DNA of 64,000 bases from Aquimonas voraii. Its GTDB lineage: Bacteria > Pseudomonadota > Gammaproteobacteria > Xanthomonadales > Xanthomonadaceae. Positions within the stretch are counted from its first letter, which is position 1, and each line of letters starts with the position of its first letter. The DNA is taken from contig NZ_FNAG01000002.1 in the NCBI RefSeq assembly GCF_900101825.1, forward strand, positions 62,001 to 126,000, read 5' to 3'. Position numbers and translations under genes: made by a program. This document shows positions 6,853 to 15,296 of the stretch, piece by piece. Under the pieces are notes generated by a model. The model was not told the origin of the DNA. It made no database searches and was given only the letters and a program-made list of their open reading frames with translations.

Positions 6853-7682
6853 CCGCTGCGCCGACGCAGGCGTCCGATCGCCCAGCCGACCGGGCCGGAG
6901 AGCGCGTACAGCCAGGCCACCGCCAGCAGCACGCGCTCAGGCGCGATCGCCAGCGCCACGAACAGGCCAAGCGCCCCCAGGATCACCACGAAAGGGACGC
7001 GCTCGCCGAAGGGCAGGGCCTTGCCGCTGTGGTAGCGGATGCGGCTGACCATCAGCAAGGCGGCGATCACGGTCACCGCCAGCGCGGCGTATTCAAGGTC
7101 GGCGCCGCCATAGCCGAGCTTGGTCGCGGCCCAGACGAAGGCCATCAGCGAGCCGGCCGCGGCCGGGCTGGCCAGACCGATGAAGTAGCGCTTGTCGACC
7201 ACGCCCACCTGGGTGTTGAAGCGCGCCAGCCGCAGCGCCGCGCAGGCCGCGTACAGGAAGGCCACGGCCCAGCCGAGCTTGCCCCAGACCGGGCCGTGGT
7301 ACACCAGGTTCGACAGCGACCAGTGGTACATCACCAGGGCTGGCGCCATGCCGAAGCTGACCAGGTCGGCCAGCGAGTCGTATTGCACGCCGAACTCGCT
7401 CTGGGTGTTGGTCATGCGCGCGATGCGGCCGTCGAGCCCATCGAGCAGGCCGGCCACGAACACCGCAATGGCCGCGCTGGTGAAGTCGCCGTTGGACGCG
7501 GCGATGATCGCGTAGAAGCCTGCGAACAGGCCGCCGGTGGTGAACAGGTTGGGCAGCAGGTAGATGCTGCGGCGCGGTGGCGGACGGGGCGTCTCGCCGC
7601 TCGGGCCGGTATCGGTGGCGGTCATGTGGCTGGCGGCAGGGCACCCGGACGCGGGTGCGAACCGGCCAGAGTGTACTTGCAT
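6849..7682 (-). CDS. pssA: CDP-diacylglycerol-serine O-phosphatidyltransferase
   Basis: A 277-residue membrane enzyme of the CDP-alcohol phosphatidyltransferase family. The catalytic motif D-G-x2-A-R-x8-G-x3-D-x3-D is present as LDGLDGRIARMTNTQSEFG followed by QYDSLADLVSFG (about residues 82-110). The N-terminal YLLPNLFTTGGLFAGFYAII and several hydrophobic spans (GSLMAFVWAATKLGYG, LAVTVIAALLMV, VVILGALGLFVALAI) fit type II phosphatidylserine synthase. It makes phosphatidylserine from CDP-DAG and serine. A GAAGGG stands 8 nt before ATG 7682, favouring this start; ATG 7625 is the alternative and would remove 19 atypical residues. It overlaps the regulator gene by 4 bp (6849-6852), so lipid synthesis and the Mla genes are likely one transcript. 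Confidence 0.9.
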   Translation of the reverse strand: MQVHSGRFAPASGCPAASHMTATDTGPSGETPRPPPRRSIYLLPNLFTTGGLFAGFYAIIAASNGDFTSAAIAVFVAGLLDGLDGRIARMTNTQSEFGVQYDSLADLVSFGMAPALVMYHWSLSNLVYHGPVWGKLGWAVAFLYAACAALRLARFNTQVGVVDKRYFIGLASPAAAGSLMAFVWAATKLGYGGADLEYAALAVTVIAALLMVSRIRYHSGKALPFGERVPFVVILGALGLFVALAIAPERVLLAVAWLYALSGPVGWAIGRLRRRSG

Positions 7683-7791
7683 CGGCAGTGCCCTTCAGGT
7701 GGCCGCCTCTGCCGCTGGCGCCGCCGCGCCTTGCCAGCGCACGGGACGGGTGCTACCAAGTGCGCACCCGCAGCCCCAAGGATTCCGCGCC

Positions 7792-8292
7792 ATGCGCCTG
7801 CCGATCTGCTCCACCGCCCTGCTGTTCAGCCTTGCCCTGGCTGGCCTGTCGACCGAGGCCGCCGCCACCGAGGTGTATCGCTGGAAAGACGCCAACGGCG
7901 TGACCCAGTACGGCGAACGCCCGCCCGAAGGCGTGCAGGCCCAGCGCGTGGCACTGCGCGCCGAGCCCAGCGTGGCCCCGGCCCCGCCGGCCACCAGCGC
8001 TGCCGCCACTCCCGCGTCGGTCGATGACCCCAACCTGAGCCCGGATGAGCGCGCCGAACTGGCCCGCCAGCGCGCCCTCGAAGCCGCCGCCGATGCCCGT
8101 CGCCAGAGCCGCGCCGCGGCCTGTGCCCGCGCCCAGCAGAACCTGCAGGTGCTGCGCGCCAATGACTACGTCAGCCTGCGCGACGGCGAGACCACCCGCA
8201 CCCTGACCTCGGCCGAGCGCCAGCAGCAGATCGCCGAGAACGAAGCTGCCGAAACCGAACACTGCGCTCCGGATGTCGATTCGGAGGGGTGA
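7792..8292 (+). CDS. Secreted DUF4124-domain protein
   Basis: A 166-residue exported protein. The N-terminus has a signal peptide (MRLPICSTALLFSLALAGLS, cleavage likely after EAAA), then the DUF4124 signature TEVYRWKDANGVTQYGERPP (about residues 25-44), found in many periplasmic proteins of Pseudomonas and Xanthomonas relatives; its function is unknown. A Pro/Ala-rich linker leads to a charged helix (ELARQRALEAAADARRQSRA) and a C-terminal ASAERQQQIAEN-like helical part with a final acidic tail. CCAAGGAT lies 8 nt before the ATG. It is divergent from pssA across a 109 bp promoter region. Confidence 0.85.
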   Translation: MRLPICSTALLFSLALAGLSTEAAATEVYRWKDANGVTQYGERPPEGVQAQRVALRAEPSVAPAPPATSAAATPASVDDPNLSPDERAELARQRALEAAADARRQSRAAACARAQQNLQVLRANDYVSLRDGETTRTLTSAERQQQIAENEAAETEHCAPDVDSEG

Positions 8293-8583
8293 TCGAATCG
8301 GGTGGATCCTGCGCGACCGCGGCGCCGGGGGATGCTGCGGTTCCTCGCAGGCTTGTATCGCCTGCGGGCAGGCGCCCAGCGAGAGCCGGCGCCTTGCCCG
8401 GCATCGCCGGCGGTGCAGTCCAGCCGCGTGCGGTGAGCCGATGGGGCGTCCCGGTCCTGGCCTTGCGGTCTCGTCCCGGTCGAAGGCGCCCTCCGAGGCG
8501 CGGCGCCGACGCGCCGCCCGGCTTCTCGCCTCGGCCACACTTCGGAACGGATCCTGCATCGCGGCGTGACCTCGCCGAGCCTG

Positions 8584-9207
8584 ATGCGGATGCCGCCGAT
8601 CCCCCCTCCGACGCATGAAGACACAGCGGCCGAAGCCTTGCGCCGGATCGGCCTGGTGCTGCGCATGGCGCAAGGCGAGCAGGCGGCGCTGGCCGAGCTG
8701 TTCGACCGCTGCTCGGGGCGCGTGCATGCCTTGGCCCTGCGCGTGCTGCAGCGGGCCGAGGATGCGGAAGAGATCACTCTCGACACCTTCTCCCAGGCTT
8801 GGGAACGTGCACCCGACTACGACCCGCAGCGCGGTGAGGTTCTGCCGTGGCTGCTGGGCATGGCCTGGAGCCGGTCCATCGATCGTCTGCGCCGCGAGCG
8901 CCGGCATCGCCGCACCGAGCCGCTGCATCCAGACGTCGACGAAGGTTCGTATGCGCAGGCAATGAGCGCAGACACCGCCGACCTGCTGTGGGACCGACTC
9001 GACGCCGACACGGCGATGGCGACGGCACGCAGCCGCCTTACGCCTGCGCAGCAGCAGATGCTTGCCCTGGCCTTCGTCGAGGAACTGAGCCACGGCGAGA
9101 TCGCCGAGCGCACGGGCGTGCCGCTGGGGACCGTGAAAAGTCACCTGCGCCGCGCCTTGGAGCGTCTTGCCGCGCTGCTGGGTGGGCGAGGACAGCGCGA
9201 TGACTGA
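8584..9207 (+). CDS. ECF-type RNA polymerase sigma factor
   Basis: About 207 residues with both sigma-70 ECF regions. Region 2 reads LAELFDRCSGRVHALALRVL, AEEITLDTFSQAWERAP and LPWLLGMAWSRSIDRLRRER; region 4 reads LTPAQQQMLALAFVEELSHG followed by EIAERTGVPLGTVKSHLRRA, a clear helix-turn-helix. The next gene overlaps by 8 bp and encodes a ChrR-like cupin, a known anti-sigma architecture, so this sigma is probably held inactive by it and released under oxidative or singlet-oxygen stress. Two starts are possible, ATG 8584 and GTG 8566; neither has a convincing Shine-Dalgarno. The true target promoters cannot be read from here. Confidence 0.88.
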   Translation: MRMPPIPPPTHEDTAAEALRRIGLVLRMAQGEQAALAELFDRCSGRVHALALRVLQRAEDAEEITLDTFSQAWERAPDYDPQRGEVLPWLLGMAWSRSIDRLRRERRHRRTEPLHPDVDEGSYAQAMSADTADLLWDRLDADTAMATARSRLTPAQQQMLALAFVEELSHGEIAERTGVPLGTVKSHLRRALERLAALLGGRGQRDD

Positions 9208-9640
9208 ACGCATGCCTGCCGACGAAGTCGCGCCTCTGGCCGAGTGCGCGCGCGATCGCCTGCGCGAGCGTCTGCTGTCGCGTGCAGACGCGGGGGGCCA
9301 ACGCGCGCCCGCGCCCTGGGTGCCGACCTTCGAGGGAGTCGAAGTGCAGACTCTTCGATTTGATCCTCAGACCCGCCAGCAGATCACGCTGTGGCGACTG
9401 GCCCCGGGCGCGCGCATCCCAAGGCACAGGCACAGCGCCCGCGAAGAGTGTCTGGTGCTCGAAGGTGCGATCCTGCACGCCGGCCAGCGCCATCCCGCGG
9501 GTGACTTCCTGGTCGCCGAAGCCGGCTCGCGTCACCAGCCCTTCGATTCGCCGGAGGGCGCCCTGCTGCTGATCCGCGGCGAGCCGGTGCCACGCCTTGG
9601 GCGGGCGCTGCGCTGGCTGCTGCGTCGGCTGCGGCTGTAG
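9200..9640 (+). CDS. ChrR-like cupin, probable anti-sigma factor
   Basis: A 146-residue protein with a short N-terminal helical region (PLAECARDRLRERLLSRADA) and a C-terminal cupin (about residues 45-125). Cupin motif 1 reads RIPRHRHSAREECLVLEG, giving two His and a Glu as metal ligands; motif 2 reads HPAGDFLVAEAGSRHQPFDS with the final His. This matches the ChrR cupin-like domain. The zinc-binding H-x3-C-x2-C anti-sigma motif of classic ChrR is not visible, so sigma binding may depend on the short N-terminal helices. ATG 9200 lies inside the last codons of the sigma gene (8 bp overlap), showing translational coupling. Anti-sigma role is inferred from family and context. Confidence 0.78.
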   Translation: MTERMPADEVAPLAECARDRLRERLLSRADAGGQRAPAPWVPTFEGVEVQTLRFDPQTRQQITLWRLAPGARIPRHRHSAREECLVLEGAILHAGQRHPAGDFLVAEAGSRHQPFDSPEGALLLIRGEPVPRLGRALRWLLRRLRL

Positions 9641-9693
9641 TCTCGCCCTGCGGCTTCCCTCCCTGTACTTCAGCTCGACAAGAGGTCTCTCCC

Positions 9694-10251
9694 ATGAATG
9701 CGCTCGCTCACGCCTCCGCCCTCGCTCTGCTGATGCTGGCCAGCACGGGAGACGCTGTTGCCCGCCAGGCGCCCGACAAGCCCGCCGCCAGCAGCAGCAT
9801 GTATGAGTCGACCCGTCCCCCTGCGACCGATGAGGAGCACGCCGCTGTGCTGTCGGCGCTGCCTGCGGAAGTCTCCGGCGCTCCCGCTGTCTTCGTGCGC
9901 GGCTATCTGGTCGATCGCCGCGGCATGACGCTCTACATCTTCGAGCGTGACCGTCCGGGCGTGAGCACCTGCTACCGCGCCTGCGAGAAGCTGTGGCCGC
10001 CGCTCTCGGCCGATCTCGATGCCGTCGACTTTGGCGAGTTCAGCGTGCTTGAGCGCATGGATGGTTCGCGGCAGTGGGCTTTCCGCGGTCAGCCCCTGTA
10101 CTACTGGCCCTACGACAAGCGCGCGGGCGACGTCATGGGGGACAACGTCAGCGGCGTCTGGCACATCGTGCCCGACCCCGCGGCAACGGCTGCGCCTGCG
10201 CCTCAGCCTGAGCCCATCCCTGTCCCCAGCGACGAGTACCAGTATCCCTGA
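9694..10251 (+). CDS. Secreted protein with Lipoprotein_15 (COG4315) repeat
   Basis: A 185-residue exported protein with an N-terminal signal peptide (MNALAHASALALLMLASTG) and no lipobox. The core carries the PF03640 pattern: GYLVDRRGMTLYIFERDRPG, VSTCYRACEKLWPPLSAD (paired Cys) and a second half AFRGQPLYYWPYDKRAGDVM with GDNVSGVWHIVPD. The biochemical role of these proteins is unknown; they occur near ECF sigma factors and redox genes. It stands 53 bp downstream of the cupin gene and probably belongs to its regulon. The tail is Pro-rich (PAPQPEPIPVP). Confidence 0.82.
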   Translation: MNALAHASALALLMLASTGDAVARQAPDKPAASSSMYESTRPPATDEEHAAVLSALPAEVSGAPAVFVRGYLVDRRGMTLYIFERDRPGVSTCYRACEKLWPPLSADLDAVDFGEFSVLERMDGSRQWAFRGQPLYYWPYDKRAGDVMGDNVSGVWHIVPDPAATAAPAPQPEPIPVPSDEYQYP

Positions 10252-10546
10252 GGTGCCAACGCTCAGGCCTACCCGGGGTTTGAGCTCTCTTGCGGGTCGG
10301 CTCGCGCCCGGACTCGCTGTCGTACTCGCCTTGCGGCTGAATCCTCACCGCCCCGTGTCCTGGCGCGACCGGCGCCGGCAGGCGCGATCGCGCCCGTCGA
10401 AGCCGCGCGCATCCGTACTTGCGTGAGCTTCGGCGGCCGATCTCGAAAACGCTCTGCAACTCCGCTGCATCCAGGCTGCCCCGTGCCTGCGTAGTCCACT
10501 CGAGCCGGGTGCCCCCGGTTCTGGTTCGGACATCACAGGAGTTTGC

Positions 10547-11530
10547 ATGCCCCCGCTCTCGAGACACGCATATCGCGCCGCGACACGTGACATCGTCGCC
10601 CCAGGAACGTCGGCAGCCTGCAGGGCCAAGCAGCCCTCACTGCGCCGCGCAGCCAGGGGCGTAGCCCTCGCCGCCGGGCTGCTCCTCACCGCGACGGCCA
10701 GCGCCCAAAGCGAAGCGGGCGGCGCCAAGCGCTTCGGCGGCAAGCTGCTGCTCACCGGCGGCGTCACCCAGGTCGAAGGCGCGGGCGGTGGCGGCCTGAC
10801 ACCCTGGGCCCTGATCGGCGGCTATGGCACCCGCGACCAGATCGGCGCGAACGCCTACTACACCCGCGTGGGTCTCGACGACTACACGCTCGACAGCTAC
10901 GGCGCCCTCATCGGCCTGTACGACCGCGTCGAGCTGAGCGTTTCGCGGCAGCGTTTCGACACCGAGAACGTGGGCGCGGCGCTGGGTCTGGGTCGCGGCT
11001 TCGCCTTCACCCAGGACACGCTCGGCGTGAAGGTCAAACTCGCCGGCGATGCCGTTTACGAGCAGGACCGCTGGCTGCCGCAGCTGGCGCTGGGCGCGCA
11101 GTACAAGCGCAACGACCAGCCCGACGTGCTGGCCTTCGTCGGCGCACAGCGTCGCGATGATGTCGATCTGTATCTGGCTGCCACCAAGCTCTACCTCGAC
11201 AGCAGCCTGCTGGTGAATGCCACCCTGCGCTACACCCGCGCCAACCAGTTCGGCATCCTCGGTTTCGGCGGCGACAAGCGCGACAGCCGCAGCCTGGAGC
11301 TCGAAGGCAGCGTGGCCCGCCTGCTCAGCCCGAACCTGGCGCTCGGCGCGGAGTTCCGCAGCAAGCCCGACAACCTCGGCATCGCCCGCGAAGACCACGC
11401 CTGGGACGTGTTCCTGGCCTGGGCGCCCAACAAGCACGCCGCGCTGACCCTGGCCTATGTCGACCTCGGCAACATCGTGATCGAGGACGACCAGCGCGGC
11501 TGGTATCTCAGCCTGCAGCTCGGCTTCTGA
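10547..11530 (+). CDS. DUF3034 family outer-membrane-like protein
   Basis: A 327-residue exported protein. It has an unusually long basic leader before the signal core (RRAARGVALAAGLLLTATASAQS, cleavage near residue 53); GGAG sits 5-6 nt before ATG 10547. The mature part consists of amphipathic strands with alternating aromatics and glycine (KLLLTGGVTQVEGAGGGGLT, DQIGANAYYTRVGLDDYTLD, GFAFTQDTLGVKVKLAGD) and ends GWYLSLQLGF, a C-terminal Phe typical of beta-barrel outer-membrane proteins. The ending and the LTGGV start fit DUF3034. Its job is unknown, but it directly precedes an exported globin with which it appears to form a pair. Confidence 0.8.
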   Translation: MPPLSRHAYRAATRDIVAPGTSAACRAKQPSLRRAARGVALAAGLLLTATASAQSEAGGAKRFGGKLLLTGGVTQVEGAGGGGLTPWALIGGYGTRDQIGANAYYTRVGLDDYTLDSYGALIGLYDRVELSVSRQRFDTENVGAALGLGRGFAFTQDTLGVKVKLAGDAVYEQDRWLPQLALGAQYKRNDQPDVLAFVGAQRRDDVDLYLAATKLYLDSSLLVNATLRYTRANQFGILGFGGDKRDSRSLELEGSVARLLSPNLALGAEFRSKPDNLGIAREDHAWDVFLAWAPNKHAALTLAYVDLGNIVIEDDQRGWYLSLQLGF

Positions 11531-11573
11531 TCGCCGCGCACGCGCCCCCACACCCGACTTCCGGAGACACCGT

Positions 11574-12029
11574 ATGACCCCTTCCCTGCGTGGCGCCCTG
11601 CTGGCCGCCGCCCTCGTCCTTGCCGGCCCTGCCGTCGCCGAGCCCATGAACCCCGCGCCCGCCCACCCCGAACTGCGCCCCGTGCTGGCCGAGTTCGGCG
11701 GCGTCGAAGGCCTCACCGTGCTGATGGACGACTTCATGCAGCGCCTGCTGGCCGATGACCGCACCCGCGAGTTCTTCGAGTTCTCCGACCAGGCGCGCGT
11801 CAAGCGCCAGCTGGTTGAACAGTTCTGCGTGATTCTCGGCGGCGACTGCGTCTACAGCGGCCGCAGCATGGCCGAATCGCACGAGGGCCTTGACATCCGC
11901 CGCGGCGAGTTCAACGCGCTCGTCGAGATCCTGCAGGACGCGATGCAGGCCAAAGGCGTGCCGTTTGCGGCCCAGAACAAGCTGCTGGCCAAGCTCGCGC
12001 CGATGCATCGCGAGGTTGTGACGCGCTGA
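11574..12029 (+). CDS. Exported group 1 truncated haemoglobin
   Basis: A 151-residue protein made of a signal peptide (TPSLRGALLAAALVLAGPAVA, about residues 2-22) and a truncated globin of the TrHb1/GlbN group. Visible are the helix B/E region GGVEGLTVLMDDFMQRLLAD, RTREFFEFSDQARVKRQLVE, FCVILGGDCVYSGRSMAESH and the C-terminal KLAPMHREVV. The His in SMAESHEGLDI is the expected proximal haem ligand. Periplasmic placement is unusual for globins and suggests handling of NO, O2 or peroxide outside the cytoplasm. CCGGAGAC precedes the ATG by 5-8 nt. It follows the DUF3034 gene by 43 bp and is likely co-transcribed. Confidence 0.88.
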   Translation: MTPSLRGALLAAALVLAGPAVAEPMNPAPAHPELRPVLAEFGGVEGLTVLMDDFMQRLLADDRTREFFEFSDQARVKRQLVEQFCVILGGDCVYSGRSMAESHEGLDIRRGEFNALVEILQDAMQAKGVPFAAQNKLLAKLAPMHREVVTR

Positions 12030-12533
12030 AGTTTGCCCCGCCCGGCGGCTCCAGCCCCTCTCGCATGTGGGCAAGCGCAGGAGGGCAGTAGTCGGCTGCC
12101 GCTGACAGCCGACGTTCTACCGAGGCCGAGAGCAGCCGAGGCAGCTGGGGAGGCTGGTGAATCCAGCGGCGAGCGTCCCCCCTCTCCCCCGGCCCCTCCC
12201 CCACGCGGGGGAGGGGAGTCTGGCCGCCGCGACAGCATCCGAGGCGCCGCGCCTCGTAGCAAGACAGGACGCGAGGGGCCCGAAATTGAAGCCCCTCTCC
12301 CCTGGTGGGAGAGGGGTTGGGGAGAGGGGGCAACGTCCGCGAAACGGCTGATTGCCAGGCCCCAGTTCCTTTTCCACCCAAGTAGCCGCGACGCCGCTGC
12401 CCTCCTGACGCGATGGGCGCGCCCGCGACTGCAGCCTGCAGGGCCACGCTCCACTGGAAGCGCGCCCCGCCGCTGGCGCCCCGGCCCGTGCCCGCTACAA
12501 TCGGCGGCCCTCGCACCCCAGCCGGATTTGTCC
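12030..12533. other. 504 bp intergenic region upstream of proS
   Basis: No gene is seen. The middle holds two REP-like hairpins in opposite orientation (annotated separately). The last 100 bp before proS must hold its promoter, but no clear -35/-10 pair stands out. Confidence 0.5.
12177..12332. repeat. REP-like hairpin pair A (REPIN-like)
   Basis: Two related GC-rich units face each other. The first has a perfect ten-base stem CCCCTCCCCC/GGGGGAGGGG at 12193-12216 preceded by a CCCCCTCTCCCCC head. The second is the reverse complement type, with stem CCCCTCTCCC/GGGAGAGGGG at 12292-12316 followed by GGGGAGAGGGGG. About 75 bp of unrelated DNA lies between. The same unit occurs twice near 41.9 kb. 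Confidence 0.75.
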
Positions 12534-14240
12534 ATGCGTCTGTCGCAGTTCCCCATCACCACCACCAAGGAAACCCCGGCCGACGCCGAAGTCGTCAGCC
12601 ACCAGCTGATGCTGCGCGCCGGCATGGTGCGCAAGCTGGGCGCCGGCCTCTACACCTGGACCCCGATCGGCCTGCGCGTGCTGCGCAAGGTGGAGGGCGT
12701 GGTGCGCGAGGAAATGAATCGCGCCGGCGCGGTCGAAGTGCTGATGCCTTCGATCCAGCCGCGCGAGCTGTGGGAGGAAACCGGCCGCTGGCAGAAGTTC
12801 GGCGGCCAGCTGCTGAAGATCAAGGACCGCAAGGAGGCCGAGTACTGCTACGGCCCCACCCACGAAGAAGTCATCACCGACTACGCGCGCAGCGAGCTGT
12901 CGAGCTACAAGCAGCTGCCGCGCAACTACTACCAGATCCAGACCAAGTTCCGCGACGAGATCCGCCCGCGCTTCGGCGTGATGCGCGCACGCGAGTTCCT
13001 GATGAAGGACGCCTATTCATTCCATCTGACGCCCGAGTGTCTGGAGCGCGAGTACTGGAACATGTTCGCCGCCTACGAGCGCATCTTCAGCCGCCTGGGC
13101 CTGAAGTTCCGCGCGGTGATGGCCGACTCCGGCGCGATCGGCGGCAATGCATCCCAAGAGTTCCACGTGCTGGCCGAGTCCGGCGAAGACCTGCTGGCCT
13201 ACTCCGAGAACAGCGACTACGCCGCCAACGTCGAGAAGGCCGAATCCCAGGCCCCGGCCGGCCCGCGCCCTGCGGCCACCGAGGCCTTCGAGAAAGTCAG
13301 CACGCCGACCCAGAAAACCTGCGAAGACGTGGCGGCGCTCCTCGGCCTGCCGCTGAACCGCACCGTCAAGTCCGTGGCCGTGATCGGCGAGCAGGGCTTC
13401 GTGCTGGTGCTGGTGCGCGGCGACCACAGCGTCAACGAGATCAAGCTCGGCAAGGTGCCGGGCCTCGCCGACTATCGCCTCGCCACCGAAGCCGAAATCA
13501 AGGACACCCTGGGTGCCGAGCCCGGCTTCCTCGGCCCCATCGGCGCGCCCAAGCCCTTCCAGCTTGTGGTCGACCGCGAGGTCGCGGTGATGGCCAACTT
13601 CGTCTGTGGCGCCAATGAAAACGGCTTCCACTTCCGCGGCGTCAACTTCGGCCGCGACCTGCCGGAGCCTGCCATCGTCGCCGACGTGCGCAGCGTGATC
13701 GAAGGCGACATCGCCCCCGACGGCAGCGGCCCGCTCAAGCTGGCCCGCGGCATCGAAGTCGGCCACGTGTTCCAGCTCGGCCAGAAGTACGCCGAGGCCA
13801 TGCACGCCACCGTGCTGGATGAGAACGGCAAGTCGCGCGTGATGTACATGGGCTGCTACGGCATCGGCGTCAGCCGCATCGTCGCCGCCGCCATCGAGCA
13901 GAACTTCGATGCCAACGGCATCATCTGGCCCGAGCCCATGGCCCCCTTCCAGGTCGCCGTCTGCGTCATCAACCCCAAGAACGACCCCAAGGTCACCGAA
14001 GCCGCCGAAGCGCTGTACCTGAAGCTGCTGGCCGAAGACATCGAAGCCGTCCTCGACGACCGCGGCCTGCGCCCCGGCGTGATGTTCTCCGACATCGAAC
14101 TCATCGGCATCCCGCACCGCGTCGTCGTCTCCGAGCGTGGCCTGGCCGCCGGCACCTACGAGTACCGCGCGCGGCGGGCGAGCGAGAGCGAGAACCTGGA
14201 TGAGGCGGGGTTGATGGAGCGGTTGGTCGGCGCTGAGTGA
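12534..14240 (+). CDS. proS: Prolyl-tRNA synthetase (bacterial type, with editing domain)
   Basis: A 568-residue class II synthetase, the usual length for the bacterial form. Motif 1 is in [20 protein letters not shown]; motif 2 in [20 protein letters not shown] followed by [14 protein letters not shown]; motif 3 in [19 protein letters not shown]. Residues about 225-400 form the INS editing domain that deacylates Ala-tRNA(Pro), with [20 protein letters not shown] and [17 protein letters not shown]. The C-terminal anticodon-binding domain starts at [20 protein letters not shown] 12534 begins the conserved [20 protein letters not shown]. It is monocistronic here, on the plus strand, in ordinary codon usage. 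Confidence 0.97.
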   Translation: MRLSQFPITTTKETPADAEVVSHQLMLRAGMVRKLGAGLYTWTPIGLRVLRKVEGVVREEMNRAGAVEVLMPSIQPRELWEETGRWQKFGGQLLKIKDRKEAEYCYGPTHEEVITDYARSELSSYKQLPRNYYQIQTKFRDEIRPRFGVMRAREFLMKDAYSFHLTPECLEREYWNMFAAYERIFSRLGLKFRAVMADSGAIGGNASQEFHVLAESGEDLLAYSENSDYAANVEKAESQAPAGPRPAATEAFEKVSTPTQKTCEDVAALLGLPLNRTVKSVAVIGEQGFVLVLVRGDHSVNEIKLGKVPGLADYRLATEAEIKDTLGAEPGFLGPIGAPKPFQLVVDREVAVMANFVCGANENGFHFRGVNFGRDLPEPAIVADVRSVIEGDIAPDGSGPLKLARGIEVGHVFQLGQKYAEAMHATVLDENGKSRVMYMGCYGIGVSRIVAAAIEQNFDANGIIWPEPMAPFQVAVCVINPKNDPKVTEAAEALYLKLLAEDIEAVLDDRGLRPGVMFSDIELIGIPHRVVVSERGLAAGTYEYRARRASESENLDEAGLMERLVGAE

Positions 14241-14555
14241 GAGGAGTGCGACGCCCTCGGCGGATCGGCTGGCATGTGCCACACGTCGTGATCTGATCAC
14301 TGTATTCACAGCGAACGCCCGGCACGTTTGCTCGCTCGCCCGGGCCGACACTACGGCTCGGGTTCTGGCTTGGCTTGATGTTCGGGTCGATGGAAGAGTC
14401 GGTGGATGCCTCGCGTCCGGTCGGTAAGGCGTTTCGCGATGCGCGCGGTCTGGCTCTTTGCCTGCATTCAAGGCAGGCGCATTCTTGTGGCCGAGAGCCG
14501 CAGCAAGCCGAGCCGCTTGTGATGCAAAGGGCTCTCGATCGCCGAAGGCCGGATG
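14241..14555. other. 315 bp intergenic region after proS
   Basis: No gene, hairpin with T-run, or RNA gene is apparent. Base composition falls toward the AT-richer gene that follows, suggesting that the left border of an acquired segment lies here. Confidence 0.35.
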
Positions 14556-15164
14556 ATGTCTGAGATCCCCGATGAAATCGCCGAGACTGCCGAGCGCGTG
14601 CGCTTCTTGGTGCTCGCTATTCAAGGTTTTGATGAGTGCGTAGCGCTGGCTAGGCTGGCCTCAAGGATGCTGGACTCTGCTGAGCACCCAGCGGTGCGCG
14701 GCATTCTGGTCGGCATGACGGCATGCTACGGAAGGATCTTCAAGAAGAGCTTTGGTCTTGGCACTCTTCAAGGTACGGACTATGAAGAATTCGACACTCC
14801 GGAACTCAGAAGAGCCCACCAGTTCCTCTTGAGCTTGCGAGACAGCCGGCATATGCATCTCGATGCTGACGTCGCTGCTTTGAGTAGAGAACTTGGAGAG
14901 AAGGTCACTGCAGAGAGCCGGGATCCGAAAGAAGCGTTCCCGGTACACGTTTGGCTAAAGGAGGATGGAAGCCTCGTCCTTGAGCCTGAGATGAAGGATC
15001 TGGATCGGGCGAGACTGCCGGACGTAATCGAACTTGCGATGCTTCAACGTCAGCGAGTTGATGAGGAGCTTCAGCCTCTTCTAGGGGAGCTCGTCAGCGT
15101 GTCTGCTCCGCTAGTGCGAGGTGTCAGGTACAAGCTGGGCGAGTCGTTTCCCTTGCAGTCATAG
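14556..15164 (+). CDS. Hypothetical protein, AT-richer than neighbours
   Basis: A 202-residue soluble protein not recognised. It is mainly helical and acidic at the start (SEIPDEIAETAERVRFLVLA), with YGRIFKKSFGLGTLQ, a YEEFDTPELRRAHQFLLSLR segment containing 'DSRHMHLDADV', and a C-terminal ELQPLLGELVSVSAPLVRG. Such 'R-H-x-H-x-D' spacing resembles HEPN-like or AbiV-like helical proteins only loosely; no call is made. No signal peptide or membrane span. AAGG lies 7 nt before ATG 14556, better placed than for ATG 14553. A sample line of the gene is about 53 percent GC against roughly 65-70 percent in flanking genes, so recent acquisition is likely. Confidence 0.7.
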   Translation: MSEIPDEIAETAERVRFLVLAIQGFDECVALARLASRMLDSAEHPAVRGILVGMTACYGRIFKKSFGLGTLQGTDYEEFDTPELRRAHQFLLSLRDSRHMHLDADVAALSRELGEKVTAESRDPKEAFPVHVWLKEDGSLVLEPEMKDLDRARLPDVIELAMLQRQRVDEELQPLLGELVSVSAPLVRGVRYKLGESFPLQS

Positions 15165-15296
15165 CCGCAACGCCCTTCCCGTGGTGCGCTTTCGCTCACT
15201 TTGGTCGCAGTTCGCGCAAGAGTTTGGGGAAGAGTGCGCTTAACGTGGATCGGATCCGCTACCCAGCGTGCCGCCTCCGCAACTCGCCCCCAACCC

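Noticed and set aside
12177-12332. CRISPR or intrinsic terminator interpretation of the GC-rich repeats
   Set aside because: Only two units in opposite orientation, no spacers of constant length, and the same unit recurs at 41.9 kb, so a REP-type repeat fits better.
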